From an uncultured Alphaproteobacteria bacterium (lineage in GTDB: Bacteria > Pseudomonadota > Alphaproteobacteria > Rhizobiales > Ancalomicrobiaceae): a stretch of 64,000 nucleotides of DNA. A program made the translations under genes and the position numbers. How positions within the stretch are numbered: position 1 is the first letter of the stretch; each line of letters starts with the position of its first letter. The DNA lies in assembly GCA_937919435.1 (NCBI GenBank), contig CALFRR010000046.1, forward strand, positions 6,168 to 70,167, given 5' to 3'. The notes under the pieces are model-generated. The model saw nothing but the letters and a program-made list of their open reading frames with translations. It made no database searches and had not been told where the DNA came from. Positions 50,703 to 57,936 of this stretch are shown here, in pieces.

Positions 50703-50771
50703 CCGGTTTTATCCGGTCGTCAACCGGAAAAATCCGGCTCGCGTTTACCCTCCTGCTTCGGATAAATCCGG
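50703..50771. promoter_or_regulatory. Left operator cluster (OL-like) with PL and cI promoter
   Basis: Three 14-bp sites fit CCGGA-N4-TCCGG: 50703-50716, 50724-50737 and 50758-50771 (first base or half-site imperfect in the outer two). Leftward -35 TTGACG is on the minus strand at 50723-50718 with -10-like CTTGAT at 50700-50695. The cI ATG (50774) begins 3 bp after the third site; GATAAA inside it (50761-50766) fits a -10, giving a leaderless cI mRNA that its own repressor could block. Confidence 0.75.
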
Positions 50772-50773
50772 TT

Positions 50774-51466
50774 ATGGATATGAAACAGATCGTCCAAGAC
50801 AGGTTGCGCGAGCTCGGACGCGGAAACACCGTGGCCGAACGCATTGGCGGCCTTGGAAAGAGCTTCATCACCAATCTACTCGCCAGCAGCAAGGCATCGG
50901 TGCGCGCCGAGAATTTGCCGAAATTGGCGAAAGCACTCGATTGGACCGTCGAAGACATCACTTCACGGATGAACGCAGGCACACCAAAGCCGTCAGGCGG
51001 CTTCGGTTTCGCAGGTGGGAGCGCGGTGCATGCTGCCGTAACGCTTCCAGACCTCATTGAGATGCCGAGAAACATGCCTATACTCGGCGTTGCCGCAGGG
51101 GCATCGGTCGGGGCGTTCATCGTGGATGGTGTTATCGACTACGTGAGACGGCCGCCGACGTTGGTTCATTCGGTGAATTCTTACGGTCTCTATATCGTCG
51201 GCAACTCTATGTCACCGAAGTACGAGCCGGGCGACCTTGTTTTCGTGAACCCCGACCGGCCCGCAGCCAATGGCGACATCGTCATCATTCAGACGCGCGC
51301 CTTCGAAGGTGACATCACTCAAGGATGGATCAAGCGACTCGTCAAAATCTCCGACGAGAAAGTTGTCGTCGAGCAGATCAACCCTGAAAAATTGATCGAA
51401 TACGATCGTAGTACAGTGGTCTCCATCCATCGCGTGATGAAAACGTCAGAACTTTTCGGAGTATGA
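50774..51466 (+). CDS. CI-type repressor with S24 self-cleavage domain
   Basis: 230 aa. N-terminal HTH (RIGGLGKSFITNLLASSKAS), a linker with Ala108-Gly109 (ILGVAAGASVG) as probable cleavage site, and a LexA/CI C-terminal catalytic domain with Ser145 in GNSMSPKYEPGD and Lys187 in GWIKRLV. RecA-stimulated self-cleavage would explain induction. The gene is less GC-rich than its neighbours. No Shine-Dalgarno precedes the first ATG; a second ATG is at 50780. Confidence 0.88.
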   Translation: MDMKQIVQDRLRELGRGNTVAERIGGLGKSFITNLLASSKASVRAENLPKLAKALDWTVEDITSRMNAGTPKPSGGFGFAGGSAVHAAVTLPDLIEMPRNMPILGVAAGASVGAFIVDGVIDYVRRPPTLVHSVNSYGLYIVGNSMSPKYEPGDLVFVNPDRPAANGDIVIIQTRAFEGDITQGWIKRLVKISDEKVVVEQINPEKLIEYDRSTVVSIHRVMKTSELFGV

Positions 51467-51467
51467 G

Positions 51468-51521
51468 ATGGGGGATATCGTGAAAGGGTTTGTTCTCGGT
51501 GCGGCAGGAGGTGTCAAGTGA
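51468..51521 (+). CDS. 17-codon leader peptide between cI and the exported protein
   Basis: ATG at 51468, one base after the cI stop, encodes MGDIVKGFVLGAAGGVK and ends TGA overlapping the GTG start of the next gene (GTGA). Its last codons contain the AGGAGG used by that gene. It may serve only to couple translation. Too short to judge by sequence; real expression is uncertain. Confidence 0.35.
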   Translation: MGDIVKGFVLGAAGGVK

Positions 51522-51880
51522 CCGCCATACCGACCATCGGCAGCGTCTGCTTGGCTTCCTTACTACTCTCCGCCGGGGCCCTCGCCCGCGACGCTGACGT
51601 CCGCTTCCTCGCCGAAAACGGCTCGACGTGGGGGCCGAACCTGATTGTCGATCTTGGGGATGGAGTGTCTGGATATTGTTTCGGCGCAGTCGTCGTCATC
51701 GAACGATCCGGCGCCTATTGGTATACGGGGTTGGCCCCAAGTCGTATCGGCGATGGTCGCGGGCGTCTCGTGATCGACGGGCGACGATCCATTCAGCCGC
51801 TGGATTGGGACCAGACCAGAGGTGCGGAGCGCACCGGGTTTGTAGAATGGAACATAGCTATGACCGATCGTTGCCGGTAA
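51518..51880 (+). CDS. Exported lysogen protein downstream of cI (superinfection-exclusion candidate)
   Basis: 120 aa with a signal peptide (SVCLASLLLSAGALA, cleavage near residues 22-24) and a small beta-rich mature domain (WGPNLIVDLGDGVSGYCFGA). The GTG start follows AGGAGG by 7 nt. Being on the cI transcript, it would be made in the lysogen, as lambda rexAB is. No family recognised. Role in exclusion or conversion is inference from position and export. Confidence 0.6.
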   Translation: MTAIPTIGSVCLASLLLSAGALARDADVRFLAENGSTWGPNLIVDLGDGVSGYCFGAVVVIERSGAYWYTGLAPSRIGDGRGRLVIDGRRSIQPLDWDQTRGAERTGFVEWNIAMTDRCR

Positions 51881-51883
51881 TAG

Positions 51884-52228
51884 TCAGATTCGAGTCCACC
51901 GTCCCCTGACGCGGTCGATGACTCGCACATCTGCCGCAGCACGTCGGGTCGGCGAAAGCGCCGCGTTGTCGGAAATGATTTCGATATCAGGACCGTCGTC
52001 GTTCTGAATGATGCGCGCCCGTTTGACGATCGGCCCGTGGCCCTCGTCCAACAGGAAAATGCCACCATCGTTGGGCACCGTGTCATTGAGGTCGACGAGC
52101 AGGCGGTCGCCGTTGCTGAGCGTCGGGTACATCGAATCGCCCTTGACCGCAGGCAGATCAGCAACCGGTCGAGCGTGCTTCTCCGGGGGCCGCGATAATT
52201 CGCCACCCTTGAAGCCGGATATTTCCGG
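51884..52228 (-). pseudogene. C-terminal fragment of a second S24-type repressor (fossil)
   Basis: The open frame after an in-frame TAA at 52231-52229 reads a linker (PPEKHARPVADLPA), then VKGDSMYPTLSNGDRLLVD with the catalytic Ser, and GPIVKRARIIQND with the catalytic Lys. The N-terminal HTH is missing and no good start codon is present; the first ATG (52132) is the Met of GDSM. It sits between the intact cI unit and the right operators, where a leftward repressor gene would have begun. It is probably a decayed former repressor. Confidence 0.7.
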
Positions 52229-52257
52229 TTATCCGGTTGACGACCGGATTTTTCCGG
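52215..52257. promoter_or_regulatory. Right operator cluster (OR-like) with PR
   Basis: Sites CCGGATATTTCCGG (52215-52228), CCGGTTATCCGG (52225-52236) and CCGGATTTTTCCGG (52244-52257). A rightward -35 TTGACG at 52237-52242 lies between them, with CATCAT at 52260-52265 at 17-bp spacing as a -10. The 18-bp core is the exact reverse complement of one in the left cluster, so PL and PR point outward and share the repressor. Confidence 0.75.
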
Positions 52258-52296
52258 CTCATCATGCACCCCATCACCGCTTCGGGATGGGATGCG

Positions 52297-53262
52297 ATGA
52301 CCACCAGCGAAATCACCGAGCCCCGGCAGAAGCGCCACGGCTTCACCCTCGTCGGCCTCGACGGATCGGAGACCGGCGTCCCCGGCCGTGGATCGCGCAA
52401 GCGCGCCCCGAAGACCGGCGGCGTCATGCTCGCCGAGATCTATGACCCGGCGCGGGTGACCTTCCCGGTCGCCGTGCAGCCGAAGCTCGACGGCGTCCGC
52501 GCCACCCTCTCCCGCGACGGGCTCGTCACCCGCGACCGGCTGCCGATCGTGTCGCTCCCCGAGATCACGGCTCTCGGAGAGATGTTGCCGGTCGGTGTGG
52601 TTCTCGACGGCGAGATCTGGGATCCCGGGTGGACCCTCGAGGAGATCTCCGCCGTCGTCCGCGCCCGCGAGCCCGTCGCCGGCCGACGGCCGCGGCTCCA
52701 CGCCTTCGACCTCTACGTCGAGCCGGGTGCCGGCGACCCTTTCCCGTGCCCCGACGCGACCCCCTGGAAGGACCGCGCGGACATCCTGACGATCGTCGTC
52801 CATGGTCTCTACGGTCGGGGAAGGATGATCGACGCCCGGGCGCTCGTCGCGGTCGAGACCGCCATCGTCGCCACGCCGGACGATCTCGACCGCGCCTATG
52901 CCCGACACCTCGCCGAAGGCCACGAGGGAACGATCGTCCGCGATCTCGACGGCGCCTACGTCCACGGCCGCTCCTTCGCGCTGATGAGGCGCAAGCCGTT
53001 CCTCGACGCCGAGGCGGCCCTCGTCGCGGTCGTGAACGGCCGCAAGACCGGCCTGCCGCACACACTGGTCGTCCGTGACCTCGAGACCGGCGAGAAGCTG
53101 ACCGTCGCCATTCAGGCGATGACCGAGGCCGGGCGGCGCGCGCTCGCCGCGAACCCGCCCGAGCCCGGCCGCCTCGTCACCTATCGCTGGCAGCCGACCG
53201 CCTCCGCCCATCGTCGCCACCGCACCCTGGTCCGCATCCACGGGCCGGAAGGGCGCCTCTGA
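52297..53262 (+). CDS. ATP-dependent DNA ligase
   Basis: 321 aa. Motif I VQPKLDGVRAT places the AMP-accepting Lys at about 63; motif III VLDGEIWDP, motif IV EGTIVRDLDG and motif V Lys in LMRRKPF complete the nucleotidyltransferase core. The C-terminal part (SAHRRHRTLVRIHGPEG) is the end of an OB region. The start at 52297 fits a promoter within the right operators; ATG 52264 is an alternative. First gene of the rightward early arm, useful for joining phage DNA during replication. Confidence 0.87.
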   Translation: MTTSEITEPRQKRHGFTLVGLDGSETGVPGRGSRKRAPKTGGVMLAEIYDPARVTFPVAVQPKLDGVRATLSRDGLVTRDRLPIVSLPEITALGEMLPVGVVLDGEIWDPGWTLEEISAVVRAREPVAGRRPRLHAFDLYVEPGAGDPFPCPDATPWKDRADILTIVVHGLYGRGRMIDARALVAVETAIVATPDDLDRAYARHLAEGHEGTIVRDLDGAYVHGRSFALMRRKPFLDAEAALVAVVNGRKTGLPHTLVVRDLETGEKLTVAIQAMTEAGRRALAANPPEPGRLVTYRWQPTASAHRRHRTLVRIHGPEGRL

Positions 53263-53275
53263 AGGACCGCGGGAC

Positions 53276-53464
53276 ATGACCCTGCTCTCCACCCTCCGCG
53301 CCGCCTGGAGCCGGCTCTGGTCCTCGCCCGAGCCCGCGTTCGAGCCGGTGCTGCTGCCCGATCGGCGCCTGTCGCACCGCTCGGCCCGGCTCGACCGGCT
53401 CTCGGAGACCTCGTCGCTCGGCGTCATCGCCCTGCGCCTCGCCAAGGGAGGCGACCATGGCTGA
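53276..53464 (+). CDS. Small early phage protein
   Basis: 62 aa, mostly helical and basic (STLRAAWSRLWSSPEP, RLSHRSARLDRLSE). It overlaps the next gene by 8 nt. No family recognised; supported by gene packing in the early operon. Confidence 0.45.
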   Translation: MTLLSTLRAAWSRLWSSPEPAFEPVLLPDRRLSHRSARLDRLSETSSLGVIALRLAKGGDHG

Positions 53465-53870
53465 TCCTCTTCATCTCGACAGTCGAGATCTCGCCGAAGA
53501 GTCGATCATCGAACGCATGGCCCGCGACATTCTCGCGGCGCGGCGCGGCGGTCAGTACGGTCTCGTCGACCTGACCGATTTCGGGTGGACACAGGCTCAG
53601 GCGATGCGGTTCGGCGCCTCCGCCCGTGATCTCGCCGGCTCGCCCGCTTTCCTGACGCAGATCGAGGTCGAGCGCCTGCGCCGCCTCGATCGCCGGCCCG
53701 CCGGTGCCGAAATGGCCGAACTGGTCGAGGCGACCCGGTCGCCCGATGCCCGCCCCGGCGCGCTCGAACGGGTGATGACCACGCTGTCCGGCGACGGACC
53801 GACCGCCGCGCTGTTCGGGCTCGCCTGGTTCGGCGCTCTCGCGATCTGTCTCGGGAGGCCGCTCGGATGA
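53457..53870 (+). CDS. Early phage protein with one TM segment
   Basis: 137 aa. A helical soluble N-terminus (LVDLTDFGWTQAQAMRFGAS) is followed by a C-terminal hydrophobic segment (AALFGLAWFGALAICLG). It may be tail-anchored in the inner membrane. It overlaps its neighbours by ATGA-type junctions. Function unknown. Confidence 0.5.
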   Translation: MADPLHLDSRDLAEESIIERMARDILAARRGGQYGLVDLTDFGWTQAQAMRFGASARDLAGSPAFLTQIEVERLRRLDRRPAGAEMAELVEATRSPDARPGALERVMTTLSGDGPTAALFGLAWFGALAICLGRPLG

Positions 53871-54193
53871 CCATGGCGACCCCGTTACCCGTCGTTCCGA
53901 TGCGTCCGACCGATCCGTCGCGGAGACCCCCGCGGCCGACGCCGCCAGACCATGCTCCACGCTTCGGGCTCGATTGCCTGTTCGTGTCCGACTGGCGCGG
54001 CGACAGCCGCTGCGCCACCTGCGGGCGACGGGAGATCAACGTCCGCCCGACCGGCTGCCCGCAGAGGGCGGAGGGATCGCCGATCCTCGCCTTCGCGCTC
54101 GGTGTCGCCCTGGTGGCGGTCGTCGTCACCGGATGCGCTCTCGTCGCGTGGACGATCGGATTCGTCGCCGCTTTCGTCGGGCGCCTCGGATGA
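53867..54193 (+). CDS. Early phage protein with Cys cluster and C-terminal TM
   Basis: 108 aa. Four cysteines (LDCLFVSDW, SRCATCGRRE, TGCPQRA) suggest zinc binding; a TM segment (FALGVALVAVVVTGCALVAW) ends the protein. N-terminus Pro-rich. Unknown role, conserved packing in the operon. Confidence 0.5.
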   Translation: MTMATPLPVVPMRPTDPSRRPPRPTPPDHAPRFGLDCLFVSDWRGDSRCATCGRREINVRPTGCPQRAEGSPILAFALGVALVAVVVTGCALVAWTIGFVAAFVGRLG

Positions 54194-54474
54194 CCGGCGC
54201 CCGCCGGCGGGCTCCACGCATCACCGAAACGCAGCGCTCGATCCTCGTCGCCATGGCGACCCGCGACGCGCCGCTGCTGCGCCGACGCGACGGGCGTTGG
54301 TTCGTCCGCGACTGGGGCGCCTCGGTCGCGACCTCCGACGTCTCGGCGCTCGCCGACATCGGTTTCGTCCTCCGGGCCGGACCCGGCCGCGACGTCCTCA
54401 CCCTTTCCAACGCCGGGCGGAACCTCGCCCTCAACGCCTGTTCGCCCGAGACCCGCATGCGCCTCGGCGCGTGA
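54190..54474 (+). CDS. Small winged-helix-like phage protein
   Basis: 94 aa beginning MTGARRRAPRITETQRSILV. The pattern ETQRSILVAMATRDAPLLRR then RDVLTLSNAGRNLALN resembles a winged-helix fold of small phage regulators. ATGA overlap with the previous gene. Function not assigned. Confidence 0.5.
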   Translation: MTGARRRAPRITETQRSILVAMATRDAPLLRRRDGRWFVRDWGASVATSDVSALADIGFVLRAGPGRDVLTLSNAGRNLALNACSPETRMRLGA

Positions 54475-54488
54475 CCCGGAGGTATCCC

Positions 54489-55127
54489 ATGGCCGTCCTG
54501 CTCTCCTCGACCCGCGTCCGGGTCGATCTCGCCAGACCCGACCTGACCCGCATCGACGTCCGCCGCGACATCGCCGAGCCGCTGGCGCGGATCGCCCGGT
54601 TCGGCGCCCACATGTCGATCCGCCGCGCCGACGGCCGCATCTGGACCGTGGGCCAGCACTGCGTGGTCGGCGCCAAGGCGCTCGCCGCCGAGACCGGCGA
54701 CGTCAATCTCGGCTTCGCCTTCCTGCTGCACGACGCGCACGAGGCGTTCATCGGCGACATCGCGTCGCCGGTCGCCGCCACGCTCGGCGAGATGATGGGT
54801 CCCGCCGGCCGCGTGCTCTTTCAGCGGACGCTCGCCGAGCTGAAACGGCGGCTCGATGCGGAGATCCATCGCATCGCCGGGCTCACGGTCTCCGATCGCG
54901 CCCGGGCGATCGTCCACCGGATGGACATGGCGATGCTCGCCGCCGAGGCGCGCCAGATCCTCGGCTTCGACCCGGCCCGAGATCCCGCGTCCTGGCCGGC
55001 CGAGTGCCTCTCGGCCCCGGACGTCCGGACCGACGGCGCCCTCTCCCCCTGGCCGCAGAAGCGCATCGCCGACGAGTGGATGGCGCTCTGGGACGAATGG
55101 CGCATCCGCCCGGCCGCGGCGGCGTGA
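54489..55127 (+). CDS. HD-domain phosphohydrolase (YfbR/nucleotidase-like)
   Basis: 212 aa. The HD metal motif appears as VGQHCVVGAKAL (His57), FLLHDAHEAFIGDI (His81-Asp82, Asp90), and a later Asp in RMDMAMLAAEARQ. Such proteins act on deoxynucleoside monophosphates or triphosphates; in a phage early operon it may adjust dNTP pools. Start 54489 has CCGGAGGTA upstream. Confidence 0.78.
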   Translation: MAVLLSSTRVRVDLARPDLTRIDVRRDIAEPLARIARFGAHMSIRRADGRIWTVGQHCVVGAKALAAETGDVNLGFAFLLHDAHEAFIGDIASPVAATLGEMMGPAGRVLFQRTLAELKRRLDAEIHRIAGLTVSDRARAIVHRMDMAMLAAEARQILGFDPARDPASWPAECLSAPDVRTDGALSPWPQKRIADEWMALWDEWRIRPAAAA

Positions 55128-55159
55128 GCCGCGAACCTCTCCAACGACGGAGGACCCCC

Positions 55160-55525
55160 GTGAAGAAGATCCGCAGCGCCACCACGGTCATCGGCCTGAT
55201 CGGCGACGGCGAACTCGCCGCCGAACTCGACGCCGAACTGACCGGCACCCTCGCCGCCCTGCACGAGCACTGCGGCGGCCGCAAGAAGGCCAAGGCCAAG
55301 GGCCGCGTCACCCTGGTGATCGACCTCACCGTCGAGGACGGCATGGTCACCATGTCCCCCGACATCACCACCAAGAAGCCGAAGAAGCCGCGCGCCGACG
55401 GCGTGTTCTGGATCGACGCCGAGGGTTCGGTCTCGACCGAGCATCCGTCCCAGACCCGCATGGACTTCGGCGCCAACGCCCGCGCCGGCGGCGCGGTCGT
55501 CGCTCCCACCAACGCGCTCGCCTGA
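55160..55525 (+). CDS. Early phage hypothetical protein
   Basis: 121 aa from a GTG with a GGAGGAC site. N-terminal helix (ELAAELDAELTGTLAALHEH), Lys-rich turn (GRKKAKAKGR), beta strand (VTLVIDLTVEDGMVTM) and a basic Lys/Pro linker (TTKKPKKPRADG). Possibly nucleic-acid binding; no family recognised. Confidence 0.55.
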   Translation: MKKIRSATTVIGLIGDGELAAELDAELTGTLAALHEHCGGRKKAKAKGRVTLVIDLTVEDGMVTMSPDITTKKPKKPRADGVFWIDAEGSVSTEHPSQTRMDFGANARAGGAVVAPTNALA

Positions 55526-55555
55526 TCGCGCCACCACCTCAAGGAGAACAATCCG

Positions 55556-56557
55556 ATGAGTATGGAAAGTCTCGTCAACAGCTTCATCTCCGACCTGCGC
55601 GAGATGTCGGCGGAAGCCCACGCGGTCACCTACGACACGATCAACAACGCCACCTTCGAGCCCGGGGTCCCCAACAGCATCCCGCTCGCCACTCGCCACG
55701 GTAAGACGCCGGAGATCATCAACCTCAAGCCCTTCTTCGAAGCCTGGCGCGACCGCCCGTCGGCGAAGCGCGGCACCGCCACGGCGCTGACGCTGCAGTC
55801 GTTCATCGACCTGACCAACCGCCACCACACGCCGCATTCGGTCGTCTTCGCGGACACCGACTGGCGCAAGCCGTCGCTCTTGGCGGTGATCGACTATCAC
55901 GAGAAGGGCGCCGAGCCGGTCGAGGGCGAGATCGGCCGACCCGTCGAGGCCGAGTCCGCCGAACGCCTCGAGGAGGTCGTCGGCACCTATGCGCCGCGGC
56001 CGGACAACCTGCGCCACCGCATCGTCTACGCCTATCCGCTCTCCGACACGTGGAAGGAGTGGGTGAGGATGAACGGTGAGCCGATGACGCAAGGCGAGTT
56101 CGCCGCCTGGATCGAGGACCACATCGCCGACCTGTCGAGCCCCGAGGATGCCGAACGGATCTGGATGGAACGCGACTTCCAGACCACGGTGGCGACGCCG
56201 TCGGCGCTGATCCAGATTTCGCGCGGCCTGCAGATCAACGTCGAAGCGAAGGTCAAGAACATCGTGACGCTGCAGTCCGGCGCCGCGCAGATCGCCTTCG
56301 AGGAGAACCACCTCGGCAGCGACGGCAAGCCGCTGGTGATCCCCGGGATGTTCCTCCTTCAGGTCGCCCCCTTCTTCGGCGGCGACGTCGTCCGCGTGCC
56401 CGTCCGCCTGCGCTACCGCGTCGCCGGCGGCGTGACGAAGTGGTTCTTCGCCATGCACCGGCCGGACCTCGCGATCACCCAGCGCCTGACCGACGACCTC
56501 CTCTACGTCCGTCGCGACACCGGCCTGCCGGTCTACGAGGGCGCCCCCGAGGCCTGA
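55556..56557 (+). CDS. DUF2303 (YfdQ-like) phage protein
   Basis: 333 aa. The pattern TLQSFIDLTNRHH, VFADTDWRKPSLLAVIDYHE, DHIADLSSPED and INVEAKVKNIVTLQSGAAQI matches the DUF2303 family common in early regions of temperate phages; molecular role unknown. It ends just before a strong intrinsic terminator. Confidence 0.85.
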   Translation: MSMESLVNSFISDLREMSAEAHAVTYDTINNATFEPGVPNSIPLATRHGKTPEIINLKPFFEAWRDRPSAKRGTATALTLQSFIDLTNRHHTPHSVVFADTDWRKPSLLAVIDYHEKGAEPVEGEIGRPVEAESAERLEEVVGTYAPRPDNLRHRIVYAYPLSDTWKEWVRMNGEPMTQGEFAAWIEDHIADLSSPEDAERIWMERDFQTTVATPSALIQISRGLQINVEAKVKNIVTLQSGAAQIAFEENHLGSDGKPLVIPGMFLLQVAPFFGGDVVRVPVRLRYRVAGGVTKWFFAMHRPDLAITQRLTDDLLYVRRDTGLPVYEGAPEA

Positions 56558-56596
56558 TCCTCCCGCGAGCCGGCACGCGCGTCGGCTTGCCACCTC

Positions 56597-56630
56597 CGCC
56601 GGGCGGGATCAATCCGCCCGGCGATTTTCC
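56597..56630 (+). terminator. Intrinsic terminator after the DUF2303 gene
   Basis: A perfect 10-bp stem CGCCGGGCGG / CCGCCCGGCG with a 7-nt loop, followed by ATTTTCC. It closes the 52.3-56.6 kb early transcript and separates it from the low-GC pair that follows. Confidence 0.82.
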
Positions 56631-56645
56631 GAGACGAGGAATCCC

Positions 56646-57419
56646 ATGACACCGCTCGCCATGGCTGTCGTCAAAGAACTGATCAAGAAACCGCAGGACC
56701 GCACGATCATAGATCGTGTTGGGGTTCTGAATCGGATGAACGACATCCATTGTTTCGAAGTGTCAGGAGTTCTCGACACGCTCGTATCGATGTTGGATTC
56801 GGCGGGTGACTTGGTTGTCGATGTCCGCTCAACCTTTCTTCCGGCCCCAAAGACATGGATCGAATTTCAGGTTGCGGGCGGTGATAGGGTGGGGTGGCTG
56901 ATAGACGAAGAAAAAGATGAAATATTATTCATCGACAGAACCGATCGATTACTCAGAACAACCAGTGTTTCCGACCTACTCGCCTCGACAGATGAGAGGT
57001 GGATGCAGTTGGCAGTAGCCACTAGCCGGGTTCTTCTAACCGCGATAGTTCTTATCAACTCACCAAGGCTCATTGGTCGGCGGCAGCACATGCCGCACCG
57101 AGGTCTTGAGCGAGAGCTTCTCAGGCGAAGAAAGATCGTTGGGAAATTCCCACTCAACGCGTGGACCGAAATCAGGCTCGACATCGCTCCTGCCATTGAT
57201 GCCGCGGCAGATGCTTCAGTGGAAGCCCATCTGACTGGGCACAGAGCTTTCCACTTCTGCCGTGCTCATTTGCGGGTGCGCAACGGCCGGCCGGAGATTG
57301 TCCGAGCGCACTGGCGCGGCGACCCGGATCTCGGAATCCGCAGATCGCGCTATGTCTTGACCAATTCCGAACAAAAAAATGGAGAACGTCATGTGTGGCA
57401 GAGAAATAAGCCGGGCTGA
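56646..57419 (+). CDS. Phage protein of unknown function (HMPHRGLER motif family)
   Basis: 257 aa. Blocks such as NDIHCFEVSGVLDTLVSMLD, TFLPAPKTWIEFQV, RRQHMPHRGLERELL and FHFCRAHLRVRNGRPEIVRA recur together in hypothetical proteins of temperate phages of this class. The DNA is visibly less GC-rich than the flanks. The 3' end overlaps the P-loop gene by 29 nt. Own ribosome-binding site (GACGAGGAA). Confidence 0.65.
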   Translation: MTPLAMAVVKELIKKPQDRTIIDRVGVLNRMNDIHCFEVSGVLDTLVSMLDSAGDLVVDVRSTFLPAPKTWIEFQVAGGDRVGWLIDEEKDEILFIDRTDRLLRTTSVSDLLASTDERWMQLAVATSRVLLTAIVLINSPRLIGRRQHMPHRGLERELLRRRKIVGKFPLNAWTEIRLDIAPAIDAAADASVEAHLTGHRAFHFCRAHLRVRNGRPEIVRAHWRGDPDLGIRRSRYVLTNSEQKNGERHVWQRNKPG

Positions 57420-57936
57420 AACGCTCGCGCCTATCCGTGCTTGGCTCAATATCGATTCCGGGCAAATGAAGCGGCTCGCCGATTGGATATTCGACGCACT
57501 GTTCGCAGTTGCGATCCCGGAATATCCAATGCCACAGATGCTTTATTTCGATGGCGAAGGCGGTTCCGGGAAAACTGTCGCTTCATCTGTCATCAGCCCA
57601 CTCATTCCCTACTCTCTCGACGCGCTTCACTTCCTCGCCAGGGAAGATCGCAACGGAATCAACAAAGCTCTCGCCGCCGCACGCCAAAGACCGGTCATTG
57701 CTCACGCCGACTTTGGTCCTGTCGCCAGGATGATCAGCCGAAATCGCAGAAAAACTCTCTATCTCGAGATGGTCACGACCATTCTAATGCGCCCGGCGGC
57801 TTCCTTCACCTATCCAGGCGGCGATCGCAACACTGCCATTGCGGCAGCGCGCCGGCTTGTCTGGGCTCGATTTGGGCAAGAAATGTCCAGGTTGCCGGCC
57901 GAGACCAGTAAAAACTCGGCGGAGGCCACCCCATGA
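57391..57936 (+). CDS. Small P-loop protein coupled to the sliding clamp gene
   Basis: 181 aa from the ATG at 57391 (GGAGA upstream). Walker A is FDGEGGSGKTV (Lys61), preceded by a helix RLADWIFDALF. No clear Walker B; HADFGPVARMISRN and a segment SFTYPGGDRN follow. It vaguely resembles the truncated ATPase core of phage SF3/VirE-like helicases. Low-GC composition differs from neighbours. Its stop overlaps the dnaN start (ATGA), so clamp translation depends on it. Confidence 0.6.
   Translation: MCGREISRAETLAPIRAWLNIDSGQMKRLADWIFDALFAVAIPEYPMPQMLYFDGEGGSGKTVASSVISPLIPYSLDALHFLAREDRNGINKALAAARQRPVIAHADFGPVARMISRNRRKTLYLEMVTTILMRPAASFTYPGGDRNTAIAAARRLVWARFGQEMSRLPAETSKNSAEATP

Noticed and set aside
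53974..54474. 166-codon version of the winged-helix-like gene
   Set aside because: The first 72 codons are a shadow of the Cys/TM gene; the ATG at 54190 overlaps the previous stop in the pattern seen throughout the operon.
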